This document shows, one piece after another, positions 1 through 6,555 of a stretch of 8,464 bases of DNA. The notes below the pieces were generated by a model. It was not told the DNA's origin, ran no database searches, and saw only the letters and a list, made by a program, of their open reading frames with translations. The translations under genes and the position numbers were made by a program. This DNA is from JAEYFP01 sp964566545 (GTDB lineage Bacteria; Bacillota; Clostridia; Lachnospirales; Lachnospiraceae). The stretch is taken from NCBI GenBank assembly GCA_964566545.1, contig CAZMIX010000079.1:1-8464 (forward strand). The letters are read 5' to 3'. Within the stretch, counting starts at the first letter, position 1; the number at the start of each line of letters is the position of its first letter.

Positions 1-1040
1 TCAATTCCGGTAACGAACTCCCCTGTTTCATCGGTGGAGCCAAGCACGCCTGACGTTAATATGGCAAAAACAGTCAGCGGCAGCAGGACGATCGTGTCGA
101 TAAAAACGCCCATCATGGCGACAAGCCCCTGCTCACAAGGATTTTTGACGCGTGCCAGCGCATGTGCGTGAGGGGTGGAGCCCATTCCGGCTTCATGTGT
201 GAACAGGCCGCGCGCGATACCAAAGCGGATCGCCTGCTGTACATTAACGCCCAGAATGCCGCCCAATACTGCCTGCGGGTTGAACGCGCCGACAAAAATA
301 TCATAAAAGGCCGGAATAATATTGCGGAAATTCACGATCATCACGATCAGAGAAGCGAGCGTAAAGAAAATGGCCATAAAAGGAACGACCTTTTCCGCGA
401 CAGCGACAATACGCTTTACACCGCCAAGGAAAACCAACAAAGAAATAATGGCAAGAACGGCGCCGACGATTTCGGAGGGAACGCCGAAAGCCGCTTCCAT
501 AGCGCCGCCGACAGAGTTGGCCTGTACCATGTTGCCCATAAAGCCAAGTGCGACAATGATCAAAGCGGAGAAAATTGCGGCAGCGACTCTGCCGGCCGGC
601 CCTTTGATGGCGGCACGGATATAGTAGGAGGGCCCTCCGACGAGCTCGCCGTTTACTATTGTTTTATAACGCTGCGCAAGGGTGGCCTCCGCATAAATCG
701 TCGCCATACCTAAAATCGCGCTGACCCACATCCAGAATACGGCTCCGGGACCGCCGGAAATCATCGCGGTAGCGACACCTGCTAAATTTCCCGTACCGAT
801 CTGGGCTGAAATAGAGGTGATCAGAGACTGAAACGAAGTCATTCCTTCCGTTTCACTTGCCTTTTTTCCGCTTAAGGTAATAGAACCGAACGTCGACTTG
901 AAGCTCTGCTTAAACTTGCGAAATTGAATGCCCTTTGTGCGGATCGTAAAATAAATGCCGATGCCGCAAAGCAGAATAATCAAAAATACATTCCATAACA
1001 CCGAATTAATACTGCCGACTAAATTAGAAAACCATTCCAT
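1..1040 (-). CDS. Sodium:alanine/glycine symporter (AGCS family), 3' end outside window
   Basis: Integral membrane secondary transporter that imports alanine or glycine with sodium. The frame is open from an ATG at 1040 to the left edge, giving 346 residues of a family usually about 450-480 long, so the C-terminus is missing because of the window edge. The start is supported by AGGAGG at 1051-1056, ten bases upstream. Family hallmarks are clear: TGNLAGVATA at residues 83-92 followed by GGPGAVFWMW at 96-105, GGPSYY at 135-140, and the conserved HEAGMGS at 282-288, followed by HAHA. Many hydrophobic segments are visible, beginning at about residues 12-32. It is transcribed alone and divergently from the tetR operon, behind a long structured leader (see 1108-1248). 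Alanine versus glycine preference cannot be read from the sequence. The plus-strand open frames in this region are shadows of this gene. Confidence 0.95.
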   Translation of the reverse strand, partial: MEWFSNLVGSINSVLWNVFLIILLCGIGIYFTIRTKGIQFRKFKQSFKSTFGSITLSGKKASETEGMTSFQSLITSISAQIGTGNLAGVATAMISGGPGAVFWMWVSAILGMATIYAEATLAQRYKTIVNGELVGGPSYYIRAAIKGPAGRVAAAIFSALIIVALGFMGNMVQANSVGGAMEAAFGVPSEIVGAVLAIISLLVFLGGVKRIVAVAEKVVPFMAIFFTLASLIVMIVNFRNIIPAFYDIFVGAFNPQAVLGGILGVNVQQAIRFGIARGLFTHEAGMGSTPHAHALARVKNPCEQGLVAMMGVFIDTIVLLPLTVFAILTSGVLGSTDETGEFVTGI

Positions 1041-1107
1041 AAATCTATCTCCTCCTGAAAGTCACGTATGGACACAGCCATCCGGCAACCGCCGTGGTGC
1101 GCCTTCA

Positions 1108-1248
1108 CCGGACAAGTAAAAAAAGAGTTTGGAAATAGCGATGCTTCCGTGTGCGGGCGCGCATATAAAAAAGCCAAACTAACATTTCATAGTTTGACTC
1201 CTTCGGCAGGCATCAGCCATTTTCCTACAGACTTCACTTGTCGGTTTT
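1108..1248 (-). promoter_or_regulatory. Structured 5' leader of the symporter, candidate amino-acid riboswitch/attenuator
   Basis: The leader RNA can close on itself with a long-range helix that begins at the predicted 5' end. Bases 1242-1232 (GACAAGUGAAG) pair over 11 positions with 1121-1111 (UUUUUACUUGUC region), two of them G-U, plus CC 1244-1243 with GG 1109-1108 across a bulged C. Inside lie a possible GUAGG/CCUGC hairpin (1228-1224 with 1210-1206), the motif GCCGAAGGAGUCAAACU (1207-1191), an intrinsic terminator (1167-1199) and a small UGCG/CGCA hairpin (about 1164-1153). The 17-base motif differs by one inserted U from the core of known glycine aptamers, and AGCS genes are known glycine-riboswitch targets. 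However, the conserved CUCUCAGG strand and GGAGAG strand of that class are not seen. I therefore call it a candidate attenuator, not an assigned riboswitch class. Confidence 0.5.
1167..1199 (-). terminator. Intrinsic terminator inside the symporter leader
   Basis: On the minus strand AGUCAAACUA (1199-1190) pairs with UAGUUUGGCU (1181-1172), ten pairs including one G-U, around an 8-base loop. A run of six U begins in the last stem pair (1172-1167). It lies only about 50-80 nt after the predicted transcription start and well before the symporter start codon, so it would act as an attenuator rather than a gene-end terminator. Confidence 0.7.
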
Positions 1249-1254
1249 CATTTT

Positions 1255-1283
1255 ATACTATCATGTTGTTAAAGTATTGTCAA
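1255..1283 (-). promoter_or_regulatory. Promoter of the AGCS symporter transcript
   Basis: On the minus strand, TTGACA (1283-1278), a 17-base spacer and TAGTAT (1260-1255) make a near-consensus sigma-A promoter. The expected start is near 1248, leaving a 5' untranslated leader of about 208 nt before the ATG at 1040. An overlapping TATAAA at 1257-1252 is a less well spaced alternative -10. Confidence 0.75.
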
Positions 1284-1315
1284 ATAGAGCAATGCCCGAA
1301 AATAAGGGAAATTCC

Positions 1316-1344
1316 TTGACAATCATATGACCTTGTTGTAAGAT
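1316..1344 (+). promoter_or_regulatory. Promoter of the tetR-flavodoxin operon
   Basis: TTGACA (1316-1321), a 17-base spacer and TAAGAT (1339-1344) form a strong sigma-A type promoter. The predicted start is near 1351, inside the palindrome at 1341-1376, about 45 nt before the TTG start of the regulator. Confidence 0.8.
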
Positions 1345-1376
1345 ATGAATGAATTGAAATTTGTTCATTCATATCT
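1341..1376. promoter_or_regulatory. Palindromic operator, probably TetR autoregulation
   Basis: A perfect inverted repeat has 13-base arms, AGATATGAATGAA (1341-1353) and TTCATTCATATCT (1364-1376), with a 10-base spacer. It overlaps most of the -10 hexamer (1339-1344) and covers the expected transcription start. The inner TGAATGAA/TTCATTCA halves resemble operators of TetR-family repressors. The position directly before a tetR gene makes self-repression the natural reading. As RNA it would also form a hairpin, but no U-tract follows, so it is not a terminator. Confidence 0.75.
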
Positions 1377-1395
1377 CACATAAGGAGTCAATAAA

Positions 1396-2001
1396 TTGAA
1401 AGAAAGGAAAACGATTATTTATACATGTGGAAAAGAATTATTTGAAAAAAGAGGATTTAAGGATACGGGCGTTTCTGAAATTATGAAACGCGCCGGAATG
1501 GCTGCGGGAACCTTTTATAATTACTATTCTTCAAAAGATATGTTGTTTATGGAAATCTACAACGAGGAAAATGCAAAGTTAAAGCGCAGAATTTTAGATT
1601 CGCTGGATTTGAAGGGCGATCCCAATACGGTCATGAGGGAGATGATCATGAAAAACCAGCAGGGGATGGAAGAGAATCCCATTTTAAGAGAGTGGTACAA
1701 CCGGGATGTTTTCCAAAGACTTGAGCAAAGCTTTAGGGAAGCAAACGGGTTGGAGCATGTGGATTTTCTTTATGACAGCTTTATTGAGATTGTCAGAGGC
1801 TGGCAGACCGAGGGGAAGATGCGCTCGGATATAGATGCCGAAATGGTTATGGCAATTTTCTCCGCTTTGATCAACATTGAAACACATAAGGGTGAAATCG
1901 GCCTGCAATTTTTTCCGAAGGTGTTGGAATATCTGGCCGAATTTACGATGGCGGGTCTGATGCGGGAACCGTTGGACGAGAAGCATTCAAACCTATCATA
2001 A
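1396..2001 (+). CDS. TetR/AcrR-family transcriptional regulator
   Basis: DNA-binding repressor of 201 residues. The N-terminal helix-turn-helix is plain: residues 12-50 carry GKELFEKRGF, then TGVSEIMKRAGMAAGTFYNYY (24-44) and SSKDML, the classic TetR signature. The remaining ~150 residues are the ligand and dimer domain, which is not conserved enough to name a ligand. The start is a TTG, chosen because AAGGAG (1382-1387) sits eight bases upstream and no in-frame ATG lies before the HTH. It is first in a plus-strand operon, 19 bases before the flavodoxin gene, under a strong promoter overlapped by a 36-bp palindrome, which argues for autorepression. Family certain, effector unknown. Confidence 0.93.
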   Translation: MKERKTIIYTCGKELFEKRGFKDTGVSEIMKRAGMAAGTFYNYYSSKDMLFMEIYNEENAKLKRRILDSLDLKGDPNTVMREMIMKNQQGMEENPILREWYNRDVFQRLEQSFREANGLEHVDFLYDSFIEIVRGWQTEGKMRSDIDAEMVMAIFSALINIETHKGEIGLQFFPKVLEYLAEFTMAGLMREPLDEKHSNLS

Positions 2002-2020
2002 CATAACAGGAGGAGCATTT

Positions 2021-2542
2021 ATGCGTATTGCAATTATTTCCTACTCTTTAACCGGCAACAACGACGCTCTGGCATCCAATATCGCCAGCGAACTGTCGGC
2101 GGAGCACATCAGAATCACTGAGCCCCAAAAGCGCGGCTATGGTGAAATTACTTTAGATCTTCTGTTAAACAGAACTCCGGAGGCATCCCCCGCGCCGCAA
2201 GTATTAGCACAGTATGAGGGTCTGATTTTTGTTGCTCCTGTGTGGATGGGGCAGCCTGCCTTTCCGCTGAGAGGATATCTGAAATTCCTGAAGACACATC
2301 CATGCAGCTACGGATTTGCCACGATCAGCGGCGGGTCGCTGAATCCAAATCCGCAGCTCAAAAACCACCTCATAAAACGAACAGGAAAGGAGCCTCAGGT
2401 CTTTGTCGACCAGTACATCTCCGACCTGCTGCCCAAAGACATCAAAGCCGATCCGAAAGCCGTCGAAGCCTACCGCCTGACGGAGAGCGACTTGCGCCAA
2501 TTGACCACAAAGGCTGTTGGGGAGCTTCGGAAATATTTTTGA
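2021..2542 (+). CDS. Flavodoxin-like FMN-binding protein
   Basis: Cytosolic flavodoxin-fold protein of 173 residues, expected to bind FMN and carry electrons or reduce a small substrate. The first strand and phosphate loop are seen as MRIAIISYSLTGNNDALA, with S7, S9, T11, G12 and N13 in the usual places. FVAPVWMGQPA (70-80) is the second FMN-contact loop with W75, and ATISGG (100-105) the third. The canonical loop ends S/T-G-N-T; here it is TGNN, a mild departure. AGGAGG (2008-2013) lies seven bases before the ATG. It follows tetR by 19 bases and precedes the MmcQ-GNAT gene by about 21, so it is probably cotranscribed and controlled by that TetR protein. A NAD(P)H-dependent oxidoreductase of flavodoxin fold is the alternative. 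Confidence 0.85.
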   Translation: MRIAIISYSLTGNNDALASNIASELSAEHIRITEPQKRGYGEITLDLLLNRTPEASPAPQVLAQYEGLIFVAPVWMGQPAFPLRGYLKFLKTHPCSYGFATISGGSLNPNPQLKNHLIKRTGKEPQVFVDQYISDLLPKDIKADPKAVEAYRLTESDLRQLTTKAVGELRKYF

Positions 2543-2563
2543 TGTTCAAATTTGGAGAGTATG

Positions 2564-3397
2564 ATGAGGAAAAGCATGAAATCTAAAGAAATCGCAGATT
2601 ACTGTATGAGCAAGGCAAATACCTATGAATCAAGACCTTTCGGAAAATATCCGATCTGCTATCGTGTGGCAGGGAGGATATTTGCTCAGCTTAATCCCGA
2701 GCCTGACTGGTATCGGATCACTTTAAAGTGTACGCCGCAGAAGGCTTATGAATACCGTCAGATGTTTCCCGGGACCGTAGTCAGGGGATATCATTGTCCG
2801 CCGGTACAGCAGCCTTATTGGAATACGGTCGATTTGAATAATTTTCCGGAGGATATGCTTTTGCAGATGATAGACGAAGCATATGAAGCCGTTATTGCGA
2901 AATTAAGTAAAAAAGAGAAGAAAAGACAAAACTGCCTTCAAAGTATGAGATTTGACAATGCGGATGGCCAAAATAAGGATTTTATCCATTTGTGTGAAAG
3001 GCTGGATGAGGACCTCAATGAAATTGTGGGGAAAAAATTTCAAAGACAGCAATATGCACAATATAATCAATTAGATCATATCCATGATGCGATGATCGTA
3101 TATGATGGAAAGAAACCGATTTGCTGCGGGGCATTCCGGTTTTATGATGAGAATACGGTAGAAATGAAACGGGTATTTCTGCTGCCGGAGTACAGAGGGA
3201 AAGGAATTGCGAGAGAATTGATGCGCAGGCTGGAAGCGAAAGCGAAGATACAGGGATTTTCTTATGCGGTGCTGGAAACCGGCGCGCCTCTTAAGGAGGC
3301 TATGGCCTTGTATAAAAAGGCAGGGTATCAGATTATTCCCAATTACGGAGTTTATGCCTGTATGCCCGACTCTATTTGTATGAGTAAGAAGCTGTAA
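2564..3397 (+). CDS. MmcQ/YjbR domain fused to a GNAT N-acetyltransferase
   Basis: Two-domain protein of 277 residues. Residues about 6-118 match the MmcQ/YjbR family: KSKEIADYC, YESRPFGKYPICYRV, FAQLNPEPDWYRITLKC, and PYWNTVDL (84-91). That double-wing fold is annotated as DNA-binding-like but has no firm function. Residues about 128-277 form a GNAT acetyltransferase with the acetyl-CoA motif VEMKRVFLLPEYRGKGIARELM (199-220, R211-G-K-G-I-A) and the later ALYKKAGY (248-255). Substrate unknown. The start is uncertain: ATG 2564 has GGAG (2554-2557) six bases upstream. ATG 2561 is too close to that site. ATG 2576 has GAGG at 2566-2569 and would begin exactly at the MmcQ domain. TTG 2552 lacks a site. 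It lies in the tetR operon. Confidence 0.85.
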   Translation: MRKSMKSKEIADYCMSKANTYESRPFGKYPICYRVAGRIFAQLNPEPDWYRITLKCTPQKAYEYRQMFPGTVVRGYHCPPVQQPYWNTVDLNNFPEDMLLQMIDEAYEAVIAKLSKKEKKRQNCLQSMRFDNADGQNKDFIHLCERLDEDLNEIVGKKFQRQQYAQYNQLDHIHDAMIVYDGKKPICCGAFRFYDENTVEMKRVFLLPEYRGKGIARELMRRLEAKAKIQGFSYAVLETGAPLKEAMALYKKAGYQIIPNYGVYACMPDSICMSKKL

Positions 3398-3452
3398 AAA
3401 GAAAGGCAGACATCGGCCTTGTGAATAAGATTGTAGGAGAAATGTTGGCTTA

Positions 3453-4586
3453 GTGGACAAAAAATCAAGTATTTACGACAGTTTTTACTGCACCGCGGAC
3501 AAATGTCCCATTACCTGCTGTCAGGAGTGGAAGATTGCGGTGGATGCGGACACGGAAAATCGCTGGAAACAGGTCGGGTGTACAAAGGCCGGGAAAAATC
3601 TGTGTGGCACCATAACCGTTAAGAATGACGCACATGTCATAAAATTGAATAAGAACCAAAAGTGTCCGTTTTTAACGGAAAAAAAGCTTTGTAGTCTTGT
3701 GTTGGAATTTGGGGACGGTATGCTTTCTGAAACCTGTACGGCCTTTCCGAGACAGGTGCTTGCATTTCCCGATAACAAGGAATACTCTCTTGCGGCATGC
3801 TGCCCTGAGGTGGTCGATCTTTTAAAAGAAGCAAAGCAGCTTACGTTTCCATCGGATTCTTCTGCTTTTTTGCCCAGAGTAAGGGAAACGCTGATCATGC
3901 TTCTTGACAGGCCGGAACTTTCTTTGGAAAAGGGGCTTATGGCAGGCTTTTTCCTGCTTTTGAATTTATATGAAAAAAATCCGGAAGGAAAAGAGATACT
4001 GGAGCAATTTTGGAATCCGGCATATCTGAAGGAGCTTTCTGAAACCATGGACCGGATGGTATTTAAAGAAACGGATACCTTTATGGAACGGAATGAATGG
4101 TATCTGGATCTGGTTGAAAATTACCGGAAGGAAAACCTTTACTGGCAGTTTCTGGACAAAACGGTTCCTGCAGCGGAAAGCATTTCCGGGGAAAAAAGAA
4201 GGCTGACGGAAAACTATCTGGTGAAAAGCAGAGGCGTTGTGCTGCGGCCATGGGACAGTTTTTTCATAAATTATTTGAAGCAGGAGATTTATGGAGGATT
4301 TCTTCATCCTGACCGTGACTTCAAAGGAAGTATTATGGCATTCCAGTGGATTGTGCTTACCTTTGCAGCCATGCAGCAGTCGATATGGCTTTTATGGTTT
4401 GCCAAAAACGACGGAAAGACGGAAAAGGCTGTCGTCTATGAGGATGTGCGTGAAGCCGTGGTGATTTTGTCCAGAATGACAGGCTATGATGACGAAGATA
4501 TAGAAGAATACCTTCAAAACAGTTTTGAAGCAAAAATATGGGACTGGGGTTATCTGGCTCTGCTTCTGGGAAATCCAGATACTTGA
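3453..4586 (+). CDS. FliB-like cysteine-rich protein (flagellin lysine-N-methylase family)
   Basis: A 377-residue protein with the full N-terminal cysteine pattern of the FliB family: C13-x4-C18-x3-C22-C23-x2-W26-x-I-x-V-D31, then KCPFL with C71, C80 in KLCSL, SETCTAFPRQ (C95, P99, R100) and CCPE (C116-C119). In Salmonella FliB methylates flagellin lysines, and the reaction has been described as depending on a [4Fe-4S] cluster. No flagellar gene is in this window, and family members are common in Clostridia, so the true substrate is open. Start: GTG 3453 is the only usual start after the in-frame stop at 3426. AGGAGA (3435-3440) is 12 bases away, longer than normal, and a three-codon ATG-TTG-GCT-TAG overlaps the GTG. 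It ends 11 bases from the convergent permease gene with no visible terminator. Confidence 0.8.
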   Translation: MDKKSSIYDSFYCTADKCPITCCQEWKIAVDADTENRWKQVGCTKAGKNLCGTITVKNDAHVIKLNKNQKCPFLTEKKLCSLVLEFGDGMLSETCTAFPRQVLAFPDNKEYSLAACCPEVVDLLKEAKQLTFPSDSSAFLPRVRETLIMLLDRPELSLEKGLMAGFFLLLNLYEKNPEGKEILEQFWNPAYLKELSETMDRMVFKETDTFMERNEWYLDLVENYRKENLYWQFLDKTVPAAESISGEKRRLTENYLVKSRGVVLRPWDSFFINYLKQEIYGGFLHPDRDFKGSIMAFQWIVLTFAAMQQSIWLLWFAKNDGKTEKAVVYEDVREAVVILSRMTGYDDEDIEEYLQNSFEAKIWDWGYLALLLGNPDT

Positions 4587-4597
4587 GCCGGTGATTC

Positions 4598-5389
4598 CTA
4601 TTTCAAAATAACCTCATAATTCAATCTCCCAAGACATCCTTTCATAAGAAGTGCGGCAATAAGGGCAAGAATGATACCTAACCCCAAAAGGATCCAGACG
4701 TTCATTAAAAAGATACCCGTAAACTGGCCGATGACAAGAAATAATATGGGAAGAATCATAAAAATGGATCGCTGCTGAGCTTCGTCTATTGTTTGCGCTT
4801 TAGCTGAGCTTTTTACAATCAATGTTACGGCCATTAAGGAAACGGCGGGAGAAACCAACAACATGGTAACGAGCCAATTACTATTCGGCAGCAGCAGGGA
4901 GCCGGTTGTCAATAAAATTTCTATTTCGACTACCAGTATCATAATCAGGAAGGAGCCAAAGGAAACAAGCATACTCAAGAGAAAGGAGGCAAGTATTTTT
5001 GACTGAAAAATTTGCTTGAGAGTCAGTGGGCAATAAAGCAAGGTTTCCAATGTCCGCCTTTCTTTTTCTCCGACAAAAGAGCTTGCCGCCATGATCGTTG
5101 CCGCCATAACCGGTATCATTATAAAAAAGACAGGTAAAATGTGGTTAAGCAGCAACCCTATCATAAGGAGCTGCATATTGTCCGATTGTGCACTTAAGGG
5201 TAATAAATTCAGCAGCTTCTTAAGATCACCGAATTCTTCCGGTGCAAAATGCGTGCTTAAAATAAAGATCGTTGGCAATACCACAGTGAACATAAACGGC
5301 ACAATCAGGAGAACGGGAAATAGACGTTTATTAAAAATTAAGCTGCGCAGATCCTTTTTTATGATTATAAGCTGCATAGAGTTAATCAT
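4598..5389 (-). CDS. ABC-2 type transporter permease (NatB-like)
   Basis: Membrane half of an ABC exporter, 263 residues. About six hydrophobic segments can be seen, near residues 24-45, 74-105, 132-158, 172-192, 208-228 and 230-250. The cytoplasmic EKERRTLETLL (108-118), which follows FVG, is the conserved coupling motif of NatB/CcmB-like ABC-2 permeases. Substrate cannot be read; relatives export sodium, drugs or peptides. The ATG at 5389 overlaps the end of the ATPase gene by eight bases, and AGGAGG lies six bases upstream within that gene, so the two are translationally coupled. The length is on the short side for NatB but complete, ending at TAG 4598-4600. Confidence 0.88.
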   Translation of the reverse strand: MINSMQLIIIKKDLRSLIFNKRLFPVLLIVPFMFTVVLPTIFILSTHFAPEEFGDLKKLLNLLPLSAQSDNMQLLMIGLLLNHILPVFFIMIPVMAATIMAASSFVGEKERRTLETLLYCPLTLKQIFQSKILASFLLSMLVSFGSFLIMILVVEIEILLTTGSLLLPNSNWLVTMLLVSPAVSLMAVTLIVKSSAKAQTIDEAQQRSIFMILPILFLVIGQFTGIFLMNVWILLGLGIILALIAALLMKGCLGRLNYEVILK

Positions 5390-6327
5390 AGTTCGCCTCC
5401 TTCAGGCTTTTTCGCTTTTCCAGCAGGGAAAAGTAAATCTCCTCTAAAGATAATTTGCGTGTTGATACATGATACACATTGCCGCCGTGCTCCACAATGG
5501 ATTTCACGATGGCCGGAATCTCATCCTCCGATTGGACATTCATTTCAATCGTCCGTTCCCCGGTTTTTTTGTATGGCATTTTCTCCGAAAAACGGTCGGT
5601 AATCATAGTTACCGTCATGCCTGAAAAAACCAGGGAACGAAGTTCGTCAAGCTTCCCGGCCGCAAGCAGCGCCCCGTCGTCAATCAAACCATAAGAGCTG
5701 CATATTTCCTGTGCATAACGCAGTTGATGGGTACATAAAAAAATAGTAATTCCCTCGTCCCGTGAAAGGCTTTTTATCATGCCGTTTACATTTTGCGCGC
5801 TTTCCGGGTCAAGTCCGGAAGTCGGTTCATCCAAAAATAGAATCTTTGGATGGTGCATCATTGCCCGCGCCAGTGAAAGGCGCTGGCGCATACCCGTAGA
5901 GTAAGCCCCCAGTTTTTTGTCTTTCGCATCGGCAAGTTCTAATCTTTCCAATAAAGTTTCTGCATTCTTCCGGCTTTCACCGTCGCTGATGCCAAATACC
6001 GTTCCATAGAATATCAGATTTTGAAGCCCCGTAAGATCATTATACATTTGTGCATGTTCCGTTACGACCCCGGAAAATTTATGCACTTGTTCAGGATTTA
6101 CGCAAGGGTCCATATCAAACACGCGACAGGCTCCCTCCGAGGGGAGAAGCATACCGTTCAGCAATTTTACAGTGGTAGTTTTTCCGGCTCCGTTTGGGCC
6201 TAANNNNNNNNNNTAAAAATCCAAAGATTTCTCCCTGTTCAAGTGCAAGCTCCAGGCCGTCTACCGCTTTTTTGCCCTGTGCTTGCGTATATATTTTAGA
6301 TAGATTCTCTGCTATGACCGCTTTCAT
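5382..6327 (-). CDS. ABC transporter ATP-binding protein (NatA-like), interrupted only by a sequence gap
   Basis: Cytoplasmic ATPase that powers the adjacent ABC-2 permease. Ten N at 6204-6213 split it into two frames on paper. The first contig reads ...GEIFGFL and the second L-GPNGAGKTT. Both contig ends carry the same TAA/TTA triplet (6201-6203 and 6214-6216). Removing the ten N plus one copy restores one frame of 310 residues with the expected GFLGPNGAGKTT. All motifs are present: Walker A GPNGAGKT (39-46), signature YSTGMRQR (138-145), Walker B ILFLDEP (158-164), and H-loop H196. The Q-loop region reads TEHAQM, as in NatA-type proteins that lack the usual glutamine. The C-terminal ~80 residues form the typical accessory domain. 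ATG 6327 overlaps the stop of a headless upstream frame by ATGA. It should be treated as an intact gene, not a pseudogene. Confidence 0.9.
6204..6213. other. Assembly gap of ten N inside the Walker A region of the ABC ATPase
   Basis: Ten N join two contigs. The triplet TAA stands on both sides (6201-6203 and 6214-6216), and the protein needs only one leucine codon there. The gap is therefore most simply a 3-base contig overlap padded with Ns, with no missing sequence. Deleting only the ten N would also keep the frame but add an extra leucine before GPNGAGKT. Confidence 0.85.
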
Positions 6328-6434
6328 ATCATCACTCTTTCCTGTTTTATTACATCTTCAAAATCCTTAAGGAAGAATTCCGTTCCCTCTGCATACAGGC
6401 GATAGATTAAATTAAAAATTTTCCCACAAGGGGC
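6324..6434 (-). pseudogene. Headless 36-codon remnant upstream of the ABC ATPase
   Basis: On the minus strand a frame open from just after a stop at 6437-6435 ends in TGA 6326-6324, overlapping the ATPase ATG by ATGA. It has no ATG, GTG or TTG start apart from the last few codons, yet it reads like a real protein tail: helical, amphipathic, with IYRLYAEGTEFFLKDFEDVI near its middle. The ATGA overlap is the usual junction of translationally coupled operon genes. I read it as the C-terminal end of a former first gene, perhaps a regulator, whose front was lost near 6434. No family can be assigned. The alternative is chance openness of a 100-bp stretch. Confidence 0.45.
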
Positions 6435-6509
6435 TTATTTTGTCTATCTATCCAGAGATGGAGAAGCCAAATGGCTGTTGTTATCTAACAAATTACAGGT
6501 TTTTGTTGG

Positions 6510-6538
6510 TTGACGAGCATTCAAAAAGAAAGTATAAT
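6510..6538 (+). promoter_or_regulatory. Promoter of bacterioferritin gene
   Basis: TTGACG (6510-6515), a 17-base spacer and a perfect TATAAT (6533-6538) on the plus strand. The predicted start is near 6545, giving a leader of about 145 nt to the ATG at 6690. Its -10 is one arm of the palindrome at 6532-6555. Confidence 0.75.
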
Positions 6539-6555
6539 ATTAAAGACTATTATAC
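6532..6555. promoter_or_regulatory. Inverted repeat containing both -10 hexamers
   Basis: GTATAATA (6532-6539) and TATTATAC (6548-6555) are perfect inverted 8-base arms around an 8-base spacer. Both TATAAT hexamers fall within the arms. The AT-rich halves recall PerR/Fur-type boxes, but the 8-base spacer does not fit their 7-1-7 layout. It may be an operator or simply the symmetrical overlap of two promoters. Confidence 0.5.

Noticed and set aside
162..713. A 183-codon plus-strand frame and a second one at 322-624
   Set aside because: Both lie inside the AGCS symporter on the other strand, which shows clear family motifs throughout; no ribosome site and polar, low-complexity composition.
1041..1260. 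T-box, cobalamin, fluoride or glutamine riboswitch in the symporter leader
   Set aside because: No UGGNACCGCG T-box sequence, no cobalamin box and no fluoride core. The GUAGG...CCGAAGGA order recalls the glutamine class, but its other conserved bases are absent.
1068..1319. An 83-codon plus-strand frame between the divergent genes
   Set aside because: It overlaps the symporter promoter and structured leader, has no ribosome site and resembles no protein.
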